Assembly: GCA_003013855.2 (NCBI GenBank)
Contig: ML058407.1
Span: 434,001 to 498,000 of the forward strand
DNA: 64,000 nucleotides
From: Liriodendron chinense
Taxonomy: Eukaryota > Streptophyta > Magnoliopsida > Magnoliales > Magnoliaceae
Direction of reading: 5' to 3'
The notes under the pieces are model-generated. The model was not told the DNA's origin, did not search any database, and saw only the letters and a list, made by a program, of their open reading frames with translations. A program made the position numbers and the translations under genes. This document shows positions 23,320 to 35,796 of this stretch, piece by piece. The stretch's first letter is position 1. Each line of letters starts with the position of its first letter.

Positions 23320-23574
23320 TCACTGCACAATCACATGTCCATTAAAGCATTCTATAACTAGATATAGAAAGTGCACGACCTTACGAGTCGCAATAAAAGT
23401 TAGACATAAAACTAAATGCGCAATAGGAATACACATGCTTATGTTATCTTTTAAAACTTTAGGATTTTTGAAAGTTTTGAAAACTTCGATTTCAGATGCT
23501 TTTGCCTTGAAGATAAAGGGAAGAACGTTCCCGTTGAGAGTCGCTAGTTTGGCGCCCCTGAAGGCACCGAACAT
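23320..23574 (-). CDS. Small open frame near D's 5' end, unknown
   Basis: 84 residues from ATG at 23574 (MFGAFRGAKLATLNGN ...), about 100 bp inside the PBS on the strand of element D. It could be the N-terminal part of the element's gag-like product or chance. A longer plus-strand frame overlaps it but runs against the element's orientation. No domain recognised. Confidence 0.3.
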   Translation of the reverse strand: MFGAFRGAKLATLNGNVLPFIFKAKASEIEVFKTFKNPKVLKDNISMCIPIAHLVLCLTFIATRKVVHFLYLVIECFNGHVIVQ

Positions 23575-23673
23575 TTCTCCTTGCGGTAACCTTTCTTACG
23601 TATACATCAGTGTCTGCAAATGATTTATCTTAGAATGTCCATTTACTTAGAAATAACCAGGGATTCAGGTATT

Positions 23674-23697
23674 GTTCGATCCCCAGCAGAGTCGCTA
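23674..23697 (-). promoter_or_regulatory. Primer-binding site of element D, unusually long
   Basis: The 18-nt core (minus strand TAGCGACTCTGCTGGGGA, 23680-23697) matches the type used by Tat/Ogre elements (tRNA-Arg by recollection), with one mismatch in the CCA-complement. Complementarity runs on through GTTCGA (23674-23679), as in a tRNA T-loop. Confidence 0.7.
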
Positions 23698-23700
23698 GTT

Positions 23701-26700
23701 TGTTAGAACTAGAAAAATCATGCTCATCAGTGGTTTTTCCTGTGTTTCATTATTCTGTGGGAATTCTGAGTATAGAGACATTCATAGACAATCATAAGCA
23801 ATCACAAAGTATACACAAGAGAGGTATTGCAAGGTGAATTTTATTCCAGAGATTCTGAGATCTTTTACATTCCAGGTTGTGATATTTGTCACGAGCCCTT
23901 AATTACATCAATGGTTGATCACCCTTGATTAAAAGGGAAAAAAAATGAATGCATATATTATAGATAGATTAAATAAAGCAAATGAGGAAATATCAATGTA
24001 AATCATGCACACTATAGAGAACACAGAGATTTTTAACGTGGAAACCCTTGCGGGAGAAAACCACGGCACAAAGCGACAAAGCTCCACTATGAATAATGTT
24101 TGTACAATAAATGGAGTATTCGAAAAAAAGGCCCGGATAGATCGAGCAGGTGACTAAGTCATCGGGGACTATCGTCTTTGAGTTCATGGTCGTAGAGACC
24201 TGTTTATTTTCTTGTTATGAACTGAGCCATGTTTTCAGACAAGTCGGATGTCTATGTCCCATTTTCTTTCGGATTGTCCAGGTTGAAGGGCTGTCAGGAT
24301 TTTATCGAGTGGCGCAACTCTGGGTCATTGACCGCTGGAATACATGAGCATCGAATGTTGGTCAGCACGACCCAAGGTCCACTCCAGTATTTTATGACGG
24401 GTGACCTTGAGAAAGCACCCCGCAACTACCTCATCAGCTTAACCGATGGACCCGTTTTCGCTGGGTAGGGCATCGACTATCTCTTCGTAATGGCAGTCCA
24501 TGGCATGATATTTCAAGCTTTGTTAGAACTCTTTTGATTATAATTTCTTGTAGTAACCATAGTCCCTTTTGGTTAATCTTGAGCCTTAATCCGGGCTAAA
24601 CCCTAATTGTGCAATGAACATAATCGATATAAAGTTTCTATAATCAGTTGTCGAGTAAGGCTGGAATCTGTTGACTCGTCTTCAGAATTGATCCTGGTCT
24701 CGTACCTTTATTGATAGCTAATATGAAATGAGAGATAAGAAGAGAACCTGCTCACACATGCATAAATATGCAGGGCATTATAACGAGATAAAGGATCTTC
24801 GATGTACGATGAATGCAATTGAATGTATATCATATGAGATTGATTGTATGTGATGAATACAATAGGAGATATGTCATGTGAGAATAAATGTATATGAGAA
24901 TACAATAAGAGATATGTCATGTGAGAATAAATGTATATGAGAATACAATAGTATGTATGCCATGTGAAGTTGAATACATGTCGGGTTAAATGAATGCTAG
25001 ATTAAACAGAGATGAGTACTGGATTAAGTAGAGATGAGTGCTGGATTAAGCATGAATGAATGCTAGATTAAGCAAGATGGGTGTTAATGCATGAAGCAAT
25101 CAATATTATCTAGTCATAACTCCATTTCTGTACAAATTTGCACTAAAACGATATTATGGTCATTTCACTGCCTGAAAATTCTAAGTAAAAATCTGGATTT
25201 TTGATATATCCACAGATCGACCATAAAATGTCATGAATATTTCACCAGACTTTGGTGTTTTAGCATAATTAGGGTATTTCAGATTTTTTGGACGGTTTAG
25301 ATTCGAAGAAAACCCCCCAATCAAAAGGTGAACTTTTTGGGGAGTGCCAAAAAGTTACGATTTGTACTTCGGATGAAAAATCAAAATCTTCATTGTTGGG
25401 AATTTATTTTTTTAGTATTTTTTATTGAATCCAAATGGGGGGGGTACTTCCTTATTTACATAAATTACTTAAAGTAATATTTAAACATTTTTATGTAAAT
25501 AAGGTGTGGAGTGTGTAGTGCAGGTGCAGGTATGCAGTGTAGTGTAGTGTAGACAGATGTGCAGTGCAAGTATGCAGTGTAGTGCAGTGCAGAGTGGGTC
25601 AGACACATGTGTGTTGCATGTAAGTGAGGCAAGGGGATGCCAGGCGCATGTGAGTGAGGTAGGGGGTGCCAGGCACATGTGAGGATGAGAGATGGGGTGT
25701 GGGCACATGTGAGATTGAAAATGAGGGTGTGGGCGCATGTGGGATCTCCCAGGCACATGTGGGGATTGGAAATGAGGAGAGAGAAAGATGAGAGAGGGAG
25801 GTAGGCGCATATGGGATCTCCCAGGCGCATGTGCCTCCTCCACTTTCAAATTTTCAAATTTTTTCTTCCCCAAGCAATGGGAGTGGGCGCATGTAATGGG
25901 GCACATGCGCCTGAAATATGGTGGTGGGCGCATGTGCCCTACCACTTAGTATTTGCATGGTTTTCTGGCCAAGAGTGGGCGCACGTCCTTGTATAAGGTG
26001 GAAAGGGTTCCACTACTTAGAGTATTTTGAGATTTCTCTCCCTCTCTCCCTCTGCATTCAGGCTCCGGCGGGGAAAACCCCTTTTCGACAAGGGATTCCG
26101 GCGAGGAAATCCAATTTGGCTAGGGCATCCGGCAAGGGATGTCAGAAGTGCATGTGGTTTCAAGGGAGTGATCCTACTATTTATAGTCTTCTAATCGGGT
26201 TCGGGTCCACGAGGAGGGTTTTCAGGCGCATGTGGCATGCCCCGGGTGCATGTGGCTCTTAGAGATAGGGAAAAGGGGCTCCGGGCCCATGTGACCATGC
26301 CCCGGGTGCATGTGGACATGCCTCGGGCGCATGTCCATCTTGGCAGCTTCCAGACGGTCGAGCGCATGTTTTTCTACACTTGTGCGCCTCCACGAAAATG
26401 GTCATAACTCCTTCGCTACGGATCCGTTCTAGACTCTCTTATACTTGTCGAAAAGCTATTTCAGCGATCTGTGTAATAGAACTCTCATGTTAACCTTTAG
26501 TAGTCTCTTTCATCTTGAAAAGTGGGCCACAAGTGATCAATACCATCTATAATGTATGGTCTTCAGTGAACGACTCATATCTTCTTCGTTATAATTCGGA
26601 ATTGGATGATCTTGGACTTGTCGGAATCGTGACTTGGTAAGAATTCCCATTACATATCATTTTCTTTGAATGTATATTGCTTTCATAGTCATCCTCTGAC

Positions 26701-27222
26701 TGGAAGTGATCTCTTCACTGGTATCTGTTCCCAGACTCAGAAAAATTTAGGTTTCAGGCCTCGACTGTTCAATGTACAGCTACCTTTTCTGGGATCAAAG
26801 TTACTAATGCCAGAGCACTTTAGGCTTTTAATAATGTTACTGAATAAATGTGTCTGCTCGTGAACGGTCAAATGCTGTTAATTTCGGTAGTTCCTTCCCA
26901 ATTCGAATCCTTCAGTCGGCTCCTAGGAGGGGGAAAAAGTACTTTGGGGTGTGCAGGCGAAAATATGCATCGCACGACATTCAAATTTAAAGGTTCGGGA
27001 TTTTTTAGTCATTTCGGATCATTTGGCAGCCATACGCATGTCCAAATCGGCTCCGGAATGTCAGATTTCAGTTCTGGGTATGATTATGCGAGCTGCTTGA
27101 GCTAGGACCGCACCGACGCTCTACTACTTTTCTGACTGCTTCTAGGTCTATTACTGACTTTGACTGATGTGCTCGATTCATCACTTCTTCTTTTACCATT
27201 GGTGATATTGTGAGCCCTAACA
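23701..27222 (-). repeat. 5' LTR of element D (complete)
   Basis: Plus-strand ends are TGTTAGAACTAG and CCCTAACA; 3522 bp. It carries the minus-strand TATA (26177-26186), the GGCGCATGTG array at 25605-26375, and a duplicated 40-bp segment near 24850-24950 (GAGATATGTCATGTGAGAAT). The solo LTR at 40836 shares both ends and the motif array but differs in the middle. Confidence 0.88.
26177..26186 (-). promoter_or_regulatory. Probable TATA box of D's 5' LTR
   Basis: CTATAAATAG on the minus strand. Equivalent sites are at 17706-17715 and 43040-43049 in the other LTRs of this kind. The flanking GATCAC/CTCCC is conserved between D's two LTR copies. Confidence 0.55.
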
Positions 27223-27995
27223 TGGTCGTACATTCGATGTGTGTCTCAATCACTTGAAGTTAGTCTTGACAAGGTGTGAGGAGAAGAACCTTGTATTAAC
27301 TAGGAGAAGTGTCATTTTATGGTACGAAGAGGAATAGTCCTTGGACATATCATCTTGTCCAATGGAATAGAGGTAGACCGGGCAAAAATTGATATCATTT
27401 CTAACCTACCACCATCCAAAAACATACGCGATGTGCGGTCCTTCCTTAAACACGCTGGCTTTTATCGAAGACTCATAAAGAATTTCAGCCAAATCTCAAG
27501 GCCTTTATGCAATCTTCTTTAAAAGGACACCCAATTCGAGTGGGATGCTCAATGTCAATTAGCTTTTCAAAGTTAAAAGACATGTTGACAACCGCTTCCA
27601 TCATGCAACCACCGGATTTGTTTGTTCCTTTTGAGGTGATGTGCGATGTTGGGGCAGTGCTAGGCCAAAGGAAGGATAAGAAGCCCCACATTATCTACTA
27701 TGCGAGTAGGACCATAAATCCCGCCCAAGTTAATTACTCGACTACAGAGAAAGAGCTCCTAGACATTATTTTTGCCTTGGAAAAATTTAGGCCTTACTTG
27801 ATAGGATCCAAGGTAATAATTTACACGGATCATGCGGCACTGAAACACATTCTTTGTAAGAAGGATGCTAAGCCTCGTTTGCTTAGATGGAACCTACTCC
27901 TTTAAGAATTCGACTTAGAGATTAAAGATAAGAAGGAAGTAGAGAATGTGGTGGCGGATCATCTATCCCACCTAGTTTTACCCGATTCCATTGAT
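27223..27995 (+). pseudogene. G: RT C-terminal part and RNase H (broken)
   Basis: It begins in the RT thumb region just after the YxDD box; D removed continuity with the N-terminal part. Segments IVLGHIILSNGIEVDRAKID and HAGFYRRLIKNFSQISRPLC are followed by RNase H (IIYYASRTINPAQVNYSTTE, VIIYTDHAALKHIL). A frameshift lies near 27515. About 15 bases are missing near 27645, removing the SDYAI part of the CDASDYAIG motif and damaging the first catalytic region of RNase H. TAA at 27903 interrupts the link to integrase. Confidence 0.85.
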
Positions 27996-29348
27996 GAGTC
28001 ACCTATTGAGGACTCATTCCCTGATGAGCAACTCTTGTTGCTATACATCCACCATGGTATGCTGACATAGCCAATTATCTTTCCACAGGTGCGATGCCAA
28101 CTCACTAGACTGTGCAGGATAAGCGAAAATTTCTAAGGGAAGTGCTCAGGTTTTTCTGGGATGAACCATTACTTTTCAAATATTGCCTAAATCAAATAAG
28201 TAGGAGATATGTCCCTGATGATGAACAAAATTTCATCATCTCCTTTTGTCATAGTCAAGCATGTGGGGGTCATTTTTCTGCCAGGAAAACTATTGCGAAA
28301 ATTCTACAATGTGGTTTTTATTGGCCTACGTTATTTAGAGACACCCACGAGTTTTGCAAAGCATGCGAGTGCTATCAAAAGCTAGGAGGATTGTCCCATT
28401 AGAATATGATGCCTCTTAACCCAATTCAACATCTCGAAGTTTTCGATTGTTGGGGGATTGATTTCATGGGACCATTCCCCTAATCTTTTGGACATTTTTA
28501 TATATTGCTTGCTGCAGACTATGTGTCCAAGTGGATAGAGGCAATTTCATGTAGAACCAATGATCATTGCACGGTTCTAACGTTCCTTAAAAAAACATAC
28601 TATCTAGATTTGGAACGCCTCGCTCCATCATAAGTGATGGAGGTTCTCACTTTTGTAATAAGCCTTTCGAAGCCTTAATGAAGAAATATTGCATTTCGCA
28701 TAAAGTGAATAACTCGTACCACCCACAGAAAAGTGGGCAAGTTGAAATTTTCAATCGGGAAATCAAGCAGATTTTGGAGAAGATGGTGAGGCTGGATCGC
28801 AAAGATTGGTCACTGAGATTAGTCGATGCTCTTTGGGCTCACTGTACCGCTTATAAGACCCCCATTAGAATGTCTCCCTATAGACTTATGTATGGGAAAG
28901 CTTGTCACTTGCCCATGGAGCTTGAACACAAAGCTTATTGGGCAATTCGGGCATTGAACTTCGATATTGACAAGGCTAGCTCACTTCGCAAACTTCAATT
29001 GAATGAGCTTGACGAGATTCAGAACGATGCTTATGAGAACTCGAGGATTTACAAGAGTAGGATGAAGGCCTTTCATGACAAACACATCTTCAGAAAATCT
29101 TTCTATGAAGGCCAGAAAGTGCTCTTGTACAATTCCAGACTTTATCTTTTTCAGGGAAATTGAGATCTCGATAGACCAGCCCATATATTATTAAAGAAGT
29201 TTTTCCTCATGGGGCTGTCGAGATAGAGAATGCAATGAATGGTAACTATTTTAAAATAAATGGACAACGCCTTAAACCATTTGTTGAGAAATTTGACTCA
29301 AAGGACATGACTTTTTCTCTGAGAGATCCTGTATATTAGGATGATTGA
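27996..29348 (+). pseudogene. G: integrase (broken)
   Basis: The zinc-binding HHCC part (CHSQACGGHFSARKT ... CKACECYQK) is at about 28245-28385. The catalytic core follows with GIDFMGPFP, SDGGSHFCN and a GQVEIFNREIK segment for the D, D, E residues. The C-terminal part has RMSPYRLMYGKACHLPMELE and, at about 29175, the SRWTGPY-like region (here decayed). Stops include one in MGPFP-stop-SFG (28481) and TAG at 29337-29339 where C has CAG. The frame would end at TGA 29346-29348, next to the conserved CTCCTAGTCTGATGGAG. Confidence 0.85.
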
Positions 29349-30487
29349 TCTCCTAGTCTGATGGAGGTATAGAGTAGGTTAGGTTTATTTTTTTTCTATT
29401 TTAGGTTTGTTTCTTTCATAGATTTAGTTGTTGGAGTTGTAGACTTTCATGATCGACTCTATCAGGTACTCTCGTTCTCACTCTCCTTTGTTTTATTTTA
29501 TTGCTCTCATGTTATTGCTTATTGCATATTTTTTACATTGAGGACAATGCAAGATTTTGTTGGGGGTGAGATTCCTAGACGTATCTAGTGTTTTGTAACA
29601 TTTCGAGCAATGTTTGTACAAAAAAATTTCAGTTTTTCTAAAAATTCAAAACTCTTTTGGAAAACTTTGTTTTTATACACTTGGGATGTCATAAGCATGA
29701 AAGGATGAGAGATGACTTGATATGATTTTAAGACCTCTAAATTAGCTTAAATATAATAGTTTTCTATATGAATTCCCCTATTTATATGATCGATAGAAAA
29801 TTTGAACACTTATAAGCCTAGTTCACGTTACACAATTCTCATGGTTTGAAGGGATTACGTACATTTGTAGATTGGTTAGATTGAAGATTTGAGGTGTTAA
29901 GGAACCAAGCCGGGGAACTTTGTCCATCATTGTTCATGTGGAAATAAGAGAAAAGAACGAAAGATATAGATTTCTAAAAATCCTATCTTATGTATATATA
30001 TAAAAAATGGTTGTCATTGAGTATAGATTGAAAAATTCTGAAAAGAACTACTTATTACCAACTAGGGGATGGTCTACCCATAACCAAAGATGGAAATGAG
30101 AAGTAGTGTTAAATCAGTCGAAGGAACGGTAAGACAAATTCTTATCATAGGAATTTGGTTGAGCAGTACACTTTTAGATCTTTAGTTTGACTTATCTATG
30201 AAGAAGGTAATCCTGGAAATGCATGAGATGAACATTCACTATGCATAATAGATTGAACTTGTTCGGATTTTTCTATTTATCAATTAATCAGTGGAGATTC
30301 TATGTGAACACTTGTCATGTTTAAAGAGTTTAAGATTTCAACTTTTATCACCCAGTTTTCTGAATTTTGCATTTACAGGTCTTGAAGTTTATAGAAGCAT
30401 AGTTTCCGAAAGAGAGTTGGATTTTGAAAAATGAATTTATTTCATGCATGTTTTGCTCGAGACTAGAAAAATGCTGGTTGGGGGGTG
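29349..30487 (+). other. 3' UTR and PPT of element G
   Basis: Non-coding, collinear with the other Athila 3' regions. Hairpin TTACATTGAGGACAATGCAA at 29533-29552, G-rich tract TTGTTGGGGGTGAG just after, and PPT (GGTTGGGGGGTG) abutting the LTR at 30488. Confidence 0.8.
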
Positions 30488-30851
30488 TGTTGAGCTCTAA
30501 ATTGTGCATATTCTAACCCCAATTCATCACACATCATGCATAGTTTACATGTTTAAAGACTAATCTAATACATGTTTTTGTGTTTGTAGGAATGCGAGAA
30601 AGATTTCACTTATATGATGCTTAGAGATCCTTATTACATACCTTGAAGATTAAAGGAATAAAGGACAAGAGATGGAGGAAAGATGCAATAGAGATGGAGG
30701 AAGAAAAGCTTAAAAAATCAGAATTTACAGACTAACCGGCTGGCCGGCCACAACCACCGGTCGGCCAGCCAAACCCTCCAGAAATAACATTTTCTCTGGA
30801 CGTTTTTTGTGAAGGCCGACCTCTTGACCGGCCGGCCGGCTGGCTGGCAAG
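30488..30851 (+). repeat. 3' LTR of G, first piece
   Basis: Begins TGTTGAGCTC and ends at the H insertion. 30733-30848 holds overlapping GGCCGGCC/CCGGTCGGCC motifs, the U3 palindrome array of this family. Confidence 0.85.
30847..30851. repeat. Left target-site duplication of element H
   Basis: GCAAG, against GCAGG at 37619-37623 (4 of 5 match). Confidence 0.8.
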
Positions 30852-32705
30852 TGTTCGCTCGCCTCAAGTGTAAGGCTGCGATGTAGTAATAAATCTCGGT
30901 AAGACCGAGGTCGATCCACAGGGAAAGAGGTAAACAATTTCAAGTACTCTAATAACTAGAATCTAAGAAGTTTAAGGAAGTAGTTTTTCACATGCAATAG
31001 GAAAATCTGAAAATAAGAAGAACTAGAGCATCAATGATCCACTTGTAGTAGTCCAATGCCAATCCATTCATCCAAGTACAACACAATTAGAATCAAAGTC
31101 CTATCTCTCATCTAATTGGAAGATATAACATTCAACCACAAACAGTCCCACTTAAATCTGGAAATCAGATTTCTAGTTCTAATGAAGCACATAGAACTTG
31201 AACTTGTAGCCTTCGGAGTAACAACCATGCCTATGGACTATGGCATGCTCAAGGGTTACTACAATTCGAATTCAAACAACCCAATCATAGTAATTTCAGA
31301 GAATTGCAAGGAACTCATGTCCGGAGCACACAAACTCTCACAAAACTTCTAAAAAACCAAACTTTATTCAAACTAGAACTTCAAAATCCAAAATTAAGAA
31401 AAGGGTACTTGAAATAAAAGAATTAAAGCATTGAAACCGACTACAAATTTCACCTCTAGCTCTAGCTAAGAGGTTAGCTAAGGAAAAGCATATTAAAACT
31501 AGAACTAGAACTAAGAAAAGGAAGAAAAACTAGCTGTAGGAGGCTAGGTAGCCTCCTAGGACTTGAACTCCTTGCTTCCCACATCCTTGCTTGATTTGGA
31601 ATAGAAGAGAGCACCTCCTTTTATAATACAGCAAGAGTACCATAACATAACAGATTTTGTTTCGCTTCGTACGGCTTAACCAATGGTCGGATTGCCTTCA
31701 AATTTGACTTCTACCTTCCTTGTAATGTGATCTTCCTAGATGATTTAGATTTCTAAAATTATCTTCTGAATGGGCCCACCAATCAGATCAGCAACCGCCT
31801 CTCAAAATCGCGCAATTCGGGTACCTTCAGAACCAGTCATCTTGCTTTCAACGCTCCGGACTGTACAGAGGTCGGATTGATCTCAAATTTTGAACATTGG
31901 TAGAAAACTTCCTCCTCTACATGATGAATGGATTAGATTGTCCAAAACAATTTCAGAATGTGGTCCAAAAATTAGAACACTTAGGGCTTTTATAAAATCT
32001 GCGCAGTTGGATCTTTCTGGATGGTCCATCTTTCTTCAACCGGTACGATCAAACTACATATCCTTTTGATCTGAAACTTTTATGGTTATTCATATATGGA
32101 TGTGGTCTAAAATATGGTCAAATTAGATTCTTCATATCATCAATGATGAGTCACCTGGACCGGCCCAGAGTGGAACAGCGAAATCTGGAACTTTCTGGAT
32201 AGTTCGTATTGTTTTGGCCACCACGGTCAATCCGTAGCTCCGATCGACACGAAACCACTTGGGTTATTTCGGAGTCGAGCTCCTCTTCGACATGGATGTG
32301 TTGGATTTCCAAATATCATGAATATGGGCCCAAAAAACTGGTCTGAAAGACCAGACACAGGAATAGTCTGCTGTTTGGAATCTGGAAGTGTGAACTTGCA
32401 TGGCCAACCGGTCAAGACCGGTCGAACTGGGCTGGCCGACCGGTCTTGACCGGTCTAGCCTTCTTGTTTTGACATTTTCTTACTTTCTTTCTTCTTCCCT
32501 CTCCTCTCCTTGCTTTCTCCTTTCTTTGATCCACCTTGGCCTTCATCTAAATCTCCTAAATGTGCCCCTTTTGGTCTCCAATTGGGTGAAGTCACTCTCA
32601 TTCCTACAATCACAAAACAAGCACTAGATGGGCTTTTTAAACATGAAAACCATGCATATAATGTGATGTAATGGGTCGGCAAATGTATAAATTGGAAGTT
32701 GAACA
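30852..32705 (-). repeat. 3' LTR of element H
   Basis: 1854 bp (plus ends TGTTCGCTCGCC and TTGAACA). Minus-strand TATA (plus CCTTTTATAA) at 31617-31626. The ACCGGT pairs at 32407-32457 are one 32-bp unit longer than in the other LTR. Confidence 0.93.
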
Positions 32706-33907
32706 CACCCCCCAACCAGCTTTTTGCTAGTCCCGAGCAAAACATGCATGAAACAAGTTCAAACCTCCAAAAGCCAACTCTCCTTCAGAAACCATGTTTC
32801 TATCCATTCCAAGACATACAAGTATAAAATTTGGAGAAATTAGGTGATAGAAGTTAAAACCTTAAACTCTCAAAGCATAATAAGTGTCTACATGAAATTC
32901 CCGCTGATTGATTGATAAATAGAAGAACTCAAACAACTTCAACCTAGTGTGCATAGTGAAAGTTCATCTCATGAGTTTCTGGGATTATCTTCTTCATAGA
33001 TCAACTAAACTATAGATCTCAAGGTGTATAGAGCAACAACAAGCCTATGACAGGAATTTGCCTTACCGTCCTTCCGACGGCTTTCACACTACGTCCCATT
33101 TCCGGCTTTGGTTACGGGTAGACCATCCCTCGGTTCGTAATAGGTAGCCCTTTTTGGAATTTTCCACCATTTTTCCATCATTCCCAATTTCATCCTTCCT
33201 TTTCCTTTTTCTTTTAAATTAGATAGGATTTTTAGAAATCCATATCTTTGTTATTTTCCATGGACAAGGATGGATAAATTACCCCGGCTTGGTTTCTCAA
33301 CACCTTAAATCAAAGTCTAGCTAATCCACAAATCACATAATCCTTTCAACCCATGAAAATCGTGTAATGTGAACTAGGTGTAAAAGTGTTCAAATTTTCT
33401 ATCAATCACATAAATAGGGGAATTCACATATAAAACCATTATAGTAAGAGAAGTTCAAAGCTTGCAACATCACTCACTTCGTATCTCCTCTTCTTATACT
33501 CGTATCATCCCAAATGCATAGAAACAAAGTTTTCCAAAAGAGTTTTGAATTTTTAAAAAATTTGAAAAAATTTGCACATATGATGCTCGAAATATTGCAA
33601 ACTACTAGATGAGGAATCTCATCTCACCCCCAACCAAAATCTTACATTGTCCTCAATGTAACAAGATATACAATAAGCATGACATGAGAGAAATGAAATA
33701 AAATAAAGGAGAGTGAGAATGAGAATACCTGAGGTAGCAAGTTGATTAATGCTAGCATCTTCCATTGTCTCGATGAGACCTATTCAATCCTAATTTCAGA
33801 AAAATAAATCCTAACCTACCTACCTACCTTTGATTAGTCCAATCGACTACATGATCAAATTTGAGCAGGATCAATAAATTTCTCATGAGGACCATCCAAA
33901 GTCCTGC
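32706..33907 (-). other. 3' UTR and PPT of element H
   Basis: PPT complement CACCCCCCAACC at 32706-32717. Conserved Athila 3' blocks follow. Hairpin at 33642-33661 (TTACATTG-AGGA-CAATGTAA on minus) with its G-rich tract at 33624-33636. A short ACCT repeat (TACCTACCTACC) lies near 33817. Confidence 0.8.
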
Positions 33908-35529
33908 TCAACAATAAACATGTGTGCTTCTTATCATTGAAGTCCAATCGTATTGTGCACCACATGCATAAAAGGAAGAGATAATAGTAGCAAAAAGATA
34001 TCTCCTAAAATTCTGATATGGGTTATGATCGATAAAAAACGGGTCCTCCCAATCAGAATTTTCAATGGGCTGAAGGACCCATGATGGTGGAGAGACATTC
34101 ATCGTGTATTCTTCAGTTAGAGTTGTCTCCTCCACAATTTCAGAATTATATGGTGCTTCCACAAACAATGGTAAAGAGTGTAAAACAGTGGAATGGTGTT
34201 CTTCAGGCACCGACACCGTGTCTAACAAAATGTCCAACTCCTTAATCATCTCATCATCAAGATCATAAGATTGGGCCAAGCATTCCTCTAGGAAATCGAG
34301 ATAGTCGGATGAAGGGTTCTCATCCTCCCTTAATGATTGAAGAAATTCTGTTTCAATGGTAAGGAATTCCTCCTCTATAGAGAGGAAGTCTTCCAAGGAA
34401 AAATTTTCAAATTTAGTGGTAAGCACATCATCTAACATTAGTTGATCTTTTAAAATTTCAGATTGTGCCACCTCATCATCCAAAGGAAAAGAATTTTCAA
34501 TCAAAGGGAGGTCTACCAGAATAGAATTTGGCATGTGTTGTTAGTGGAAGGACTCAAAACGATCGACTTCGGCCATCTCTCTAGCATGCATATCATTTAG
34601 AGACTCATAATCATTATGCCCATTGGAAAAAGAAACCATAGGTTCATAAGCATTCACCAACCCCTCATTGTAGGCAACCCCACTACCGCTTTCAAATTTT
34701 ATGGATTCCTCGGGTTCGTCAACCGTCATTGAAATCTCTTCATCATTAAATTCAAAGCATCCAAAAGAGATAGTGGACTCACCATAATTGATGATGACAT
34801 TGGGATCATCGAAATCAATCTCCTCTAAAAGTCTATTCATTAAATCCGAAGACAGTGGGACTTGGGTAGCCCCATCCTCCTCATTAAAGGGGATTGATTT
34901 GATGCCCCCAATTTCGAGCTCAACGTCTTCACAAGATGGCGAGTAAGCTTGATTTGATTGTTCATCCACATACTCATTCCATATTTCCTCAAGTATTTGT
35001 GTATACTTATTATCAAAAGAGGAAGACGTTTTAGGGTGATTGTTAATAACCATGGTTGGTTCCTCCCTTGAACAAGGAGAATGGTGGTTTTCCCAATTAA
35101 GACCATACGCATTGTAGGATGAAAAGTTATATGATGGTTGATAGGCATATCCATACAAGTAATCACGCATTGTCTTAACCGGTTGGCTACTATTCACCTG
35201 TTCCTTTGTTGTTGCACACCTCCTACCATAACCGGTGGAACACTCATGTTATTTTCAATCCGGTAATCACGTAATGTTTTTCTCGGATGATTATCCAATT
35301 TTGCTTTGTTCCGGTATTCCCCCATCGTTTTACGTTGTGTCTCAATCTGTGTACTATTTTCATTAATGTAATCACACATCGTCTTACGTAGGGGGGTAGT
35401 GGAGGTTCTTTGAATCTCAGAAAAATATTCATGCTTAGAAGGATTCCGATCACAATGAGTTTGGGTCCCCGAATCCGACATCTCATCCTCCAAAAGGTAC
35501 TTATACGCACCATTCGTCCAATCATATAT
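33908..35529 (-). pseudogene. H/I-family acidic protein, H copy
   Basis: About 540 codons. Four boxes of (R)KT(M/L)-X2-Y lie in the first 125 residues: RKTMCDY, RKTMGEY, RKTLRDY, KTMRDY. They resemble the RTLRDYLQP box of Athila gag. The rest is strongly acidic (LLEEIDFDDPNVIINYGEST, FLEECLAQSYDLDDEMIKEL) and resembles the linker between protease and RT in J. The C-terminal SPPSWVLQPIENSDWEDPFF ... THVYC parallels the tail of A and B. Breaks: start ATG is ATA (35527-35529), one base missing near 35200, and CAA-to-TAA at 34541-34543. No enzyme motif is visible; function unknown. Confidence 0.8.
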
Positions 35530-35772
35530 GATGAAATTTTAAGGAATTGGAAACTACCCTAATCTAGAAAAAAAAAACAAAAAGAAGGGAGATGGGGAGA
35601 TGTTACCCAATAGAGTGAGATCTATCTCAGCAACAACGTCTTACAAAATCAAACAAAAAATTGTTAGTAATTTAGAAAAAAATCAGAAAATCTACTTCTA
35701 TAAAAACTGAAAATCCTACCTAACTAAAACTACTCTATAGCTACTAGAACAATTAGAACCTTTTAACCTTTT
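35530..35772 (-). other. Leader of element H
   Basis: Short A/T-rich leader between PBS and reading frame, collinear with 52636-52869 of I. It lacks the longer leader of A and B. Nothing else seen. Confidence 0.6.
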
Positions 35773-35790
35773 TCCCCAGCAACGGCACCA
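35773..35790 (-). promoter_or_regulatory. Primer-binding site of element H (tRNA-Asp type)
   Basis: Minus strand TGGTGCCGTTGCTGGGGA, two transitions away from the canonical site. Confidence 0.88.
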
Positions 35791-35796
35791 AAAACT

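Larger units (their letters stand above)
16544..27222 (-). mobile_element. Element D: large non-autonomous LTR element with Tat/Ogre-type PBS
   Basis: The LTR copies are 23701-27222 (3522 bp, complete) and 16544-18757 (partial, cut by E'). Minus orientation follows from the PBS at 23680-23697 next to the right LTR and the PPT (plus CCCCCCCGG, from 18761) next to the left one. The internal 4.9 kb holds a decayed gag-like frame and tandem arrays but no recognisable PR, RT or IN. The right flank joins G's RT-RNase H coding in mid-gene at TGGTC (27223). Large LTRs, this PBS and repeats in the 3' part resemble the Tat/Ogre lineage; the assignment is inferred. Confidence 0.82.

Noticed and set aside
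23150..23623. 157-residue plus-strand frame in D
   Set aside because: It runs against the orientation set by D's PBS and PPT and overlaps the minus-strand frame; no recognisable content.
23674..23697. tRNA-like 3' half
   Set aside because: No D-arm or anticodon arm is nearby, and it abuts an LTR. It is a primer-binding site.
34840..35166. 108-residue minus-strand frame in H
   Set aside because: It is a different frame over the acidic protein, which is the one conserved with I.
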